Origin: Tubiluchus corallicola
Lineage: Eukaryota > Priapulida > Priapulimorpha > Priapulimorphida > Tubiluchidae
Assembly: GCA_030141605.1 (NCBI GenBank)
Contig: JAQGDQ010002375.1
Span: 124,001-188,000, forward strand
DNA: 64,000 nucleotides
Reading direction: 5' to 3'
In this document: piece after piece, positions 61,003 through 64,000 of the stretch
Position numbering within the stretch: position 1 is the stretch's first letter
Layout of the letters: the number at the start of each line of letters is the position of its first letter
Made by a program: the position numbers and the translations under genes
Notes under the pieces: model-generated
The model's input: only the letters and a program-made list of their open reading frames with translations
Databases searched by the model: none
Told to the model about the DNA's origin: nothing

Positions 61003-64000
61003 GTAAGTTCTTGGACAATAGTTGATAATTTTTTGGACTTACCATTTTTTTATGATGTCACACTGTTTCTTTAGAAAACTGTAAATTTATCTCTGCATTG
61101 ATTTAGAAAATGTGTGATGCGTGGATATACATATGTCAAAATCACTGCACGAGATTTATGAAGCCAAGTCTGAAGCCACTGGGACTCTCTGGAAATTGTC
61201 ATTTGGCTTCTGGTACAATTCTTATTGATTTTTAATGTATTTTTAAAAATAACAAGGAACTTTTGAAAGGCACCCTAAAACGCAATGTGATTTTGATAAT
61301 ACAGCAAATTTACTTATATACTTGGCAGCAAAATTATCATTAACGTTTCGCACCCCAAAAGATTCAATCCATCTACGGGTAATAGGCCACCCTAGTGGTG
61401 GCTTTAACAAGCACAGATTGCATTAGGAATGCATCTAGGGCAGACCCTTGTGGCACAGCATCGCTTTATAATCGAATTGGACAAAACTCATCTCGCCACC
61501 ATCTAAATGTAATAAGAACATAATACGAATGATGGCGAGCAACCATTAGCGCAACCTATGCAGGAAGTCAAACAATAATGAAAATTCTGAAGGTAAAAGC
61601 CGAGTAGCTTACTAATTCACCGAAGTCAGACAATTAATATATAACGCAAAGCATAAACTTGCAGAAAAAATATCTGTAGACCATTTATTCTTGGCTGCGG
61701 CGAAAAGTTCCTTGTTATCAGAGGCATATCCGAGGTCACGGCCAATTATTTTTAGATTTCCTTCATTTCGCTATATTTCCTTCAAAAGAATCAATAAATC
61801 GTGCATAACTAGTAACCTTGCAATCAAGCTAATGCACATTTAATTAATGAAGTGGATTTTAAGCCAGGAATCTTTGAGCTACCCACTGGATCACTTAGGC
61901 GCAAAATTAATTAGAATAACTTACTAATTAGTCTACTGAGGATAAACTAGCACTTGAAATGGAGGAAGTTGGCGAGAGCTCTATTAGTATTGCATCAAAT
62001 CCTGTCTTCATTAGTTGAAAGGTGCAGAGCGATCTCATACATCAAGCACATAATTCAAAAGTTGCTAGTCCAAATCTAGTTTCAATAAGACTATAGCTGG
62101 ATTCAAAAATTTAAAGAACTATTGAACTGTCCCGTTATTAATTTTCAAAAATCTTGCAATTGAGATTACGACCAACTAAGCCTAGGAAGTGCCTAACATT
62201 TATTTATGACTTCTAACCTTATTTTGATTTGGTACTTTATATACATAGATGCTGTTAGCTGGACTAAATGTTGTGTCCTTCAAAGAGTTTAATTATCATT
62301 ACTAATTGCATTGTATAAGTTTACTAATTGCATTTTATAACTAATTAGAAGCCATACGTGGCAGATACAATAAAACATGCATATACACAAAAAATGAATG
62401 ATGTTGCAAGTGACTGCAGAATTGTAAGTTCCACTAAAAATATCAGCACTTGATCAACCGATTATGTATGTTTTTGTAGTGTTCGTGGACGTTGTCATTA
62501 CAGCACAAACAACGAATAGCTTTGATCTATAAAGGTTCATCACCCAGGTTATTTTGGGAGCTACTGTCCGAATATACAAGAAAGCATGAAATTATTTCGG
62601 AATAGTAGCGTTGTGCAAACAGATATAAATGGTGACTTGATGCACACGTTCGATAACCATTTGTAAAAGGCAGTGTTGACACAAGCAGAACTCTGTGTTT
62701 ACCACAGATCTGTGCAGTGCTACATAATGGTGCAGAAATGGAAGGGTAAATCAATCGTTTCATTGAAGAAGCTACAAAAGGAAACTATGTAATGTACCAC
62801 ATACAAATAAATCATTTCTGTGCCAGACTCAATAATACTGAGCACTGTTATGGTTAACTGCAACATAAGAACAAAATTTAGCTAAAAGGGAACTGGAACT
62901 GCAGATATTTCAAAATGCCCTGGAGAATAACCACTTGACTCAGCTCATCAACTAGCCAACTAGAGAGAACAACATTAGCGACCTAATCATAACGAGTAAT
63001 CCAGACTTAATCAATCGAGCAGAGGCAAGCAATCCTTTCTCGGCACAGATGTCTACTTAAACTTGATACAAACTAGAATCTACTAGTTGACAATGTTCCT
63101 GACAACATCAGAAACTGAAGATTTTTACAATTAATAGCTAAAGAATTAGGCCTTGAAAAGATGCCAACTTTTTATTGAAAGTTATAATGAAATCGCAACT
63201 TGTGACTTTTCGATCCGTGAATAAAAGAACAACCGATCTCCTACCATCATACCATTCAATTCATCTCATTGAGACCCAAAGTTTATTTGACATGCTACAA
63301 GCTTCAGTCGACACTGGAATGCATTTGTCTCTCTGATCGCTATTTTGCCCCTTGTGGGATTAGAGATATCAATTTTGCTTAACTTATACCAATTAATTTG
63401 TTTCACTGAGACCCTTCATTTGACATACTACAAGTTACTATTCTTAAAGACTGGAAAAACATCTGTGCCAACCTGCCCATTTTCAACTTTGGCTGCTAGT
63501 GAAAATTTTTTCACTATCCAAATGGCCCATATTTGCCGTACAAAAAAACTTAGCTTAGGCCCATTTAGTCACGTACCAAAAACAGTAGGAGAGAGGGCCT
63601 GACAAAAAACTTACATATATCTACTGTCCTTGACCCTTACACCCTAGGTCACCAAGCAGTGTTCAGTTGTCTGAGCCCATGCCCCAGATATCTACCTACA
63701 AATTTCATTTAGTTTCCTAATTATTAACAAGCCCTGTTTTAACACTTATGCCCATGTCATGTGACCTGGCCACATCCACTTTCTTAGTGCATATCTACCT
63801 CTTCTTAGATATCCATACATGCAAAAACAGTCTCCTAATATAAAAACAGCTTAGTGACAAAGTCATTTGCAGTACTTTGCTGTGACCTTTGACCCAGAGG
63901 TCGCCTTTCCTATACTATTCTCTGAGCACCTAACTCAAGCGTCTACCCTGCAAATTTTGTTATATGTCTTATGCTTATGGAGTTACAGACATAGATAGCC
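61003..64000. other. No gene seen to the window end
   Basis: AT-rich sequence. The last ~400 bases contain TGACCTTTGACCCAGAGGTC, of the kind common in dispersed animal repeats. No supported exon. Confidence 0.45.

Overview
The window reads as AT-rich nuclear DNA of an invertebrate animal. It has spliceosomal GT-AG introns, tRNA-derived SINEs, hAT-type MITEs, a decayed non-LTR retrotransposon, many microsatellites and scattered TTAGGG-like stretches. There are no operons and no long intact ORFs other than one 926-base coding exon. The exact taxon cannot be read from the sequence.

One gene is securely identified. It lies on the minus strand and encodes heparan sulfate N-deacetylase/N-sulfotransferase (NDST), the bifunctional Golgi enzyme that begins modification of the heparan backbone. 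I rebuilt it exon by exon from 36344 (ATG) down to 17199 (stop). Each isoform joins 14 coding segments, all junctions have consensus splice sites and matching phases, and the predicted protein is 873 or 874 residues, close to the vertebrate length of about 880. The short cytoplasmic tail, membrane anchor, deacetylase domain and PAPS-dependent sulfotransferase domain are complete, and the known catalytic residues are present.

The most interesting feature is inside this gene. The exon encoding the deacetylase HMWSH segment occurs twice, at 30268-30380 and 28433-28548. The two copies have the same phases, similar lengths and diverged sequence, and both keep the motif. Using both, or neither, produces an early stop, so the reading frame itself enforces a mutually exclusive choice. 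This predicts two NDST isoforms that differ at the deacetylase active site. A second feature is a 27-base tandem repeat in front of the penultimate exon, which creates three in-frame 3' splice sites and could add 0, 9 or 18 residues to the sulfotransferase domain.

Layout: 1-16.8 kb is non-genic, with a telomere-like patch, a four-copy tandem repeat, SINEs, interleaved inverted repeats and two adjacent TIR elements. 16.8-36.5 kb is NDST, with MITEs and SINEs in its introns. 36.5-46.9 kb is probably the NDST first intron and promoter region (a tentative noncoding exon ends at 46766), with microsatellites and a copy of a dispersed repeat. 47-53.1 kb is repeat-rich: two related hAT MITEs with 8-bp target-site duplications, a hairpin element, the retrotransposon fragment and a 1.4 kb 29-bp minisatellite. 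53.1-64 kb is mostly unannotatable non-coding DNA with a second dispersed-repeat copy and two possible plus-strand exons.
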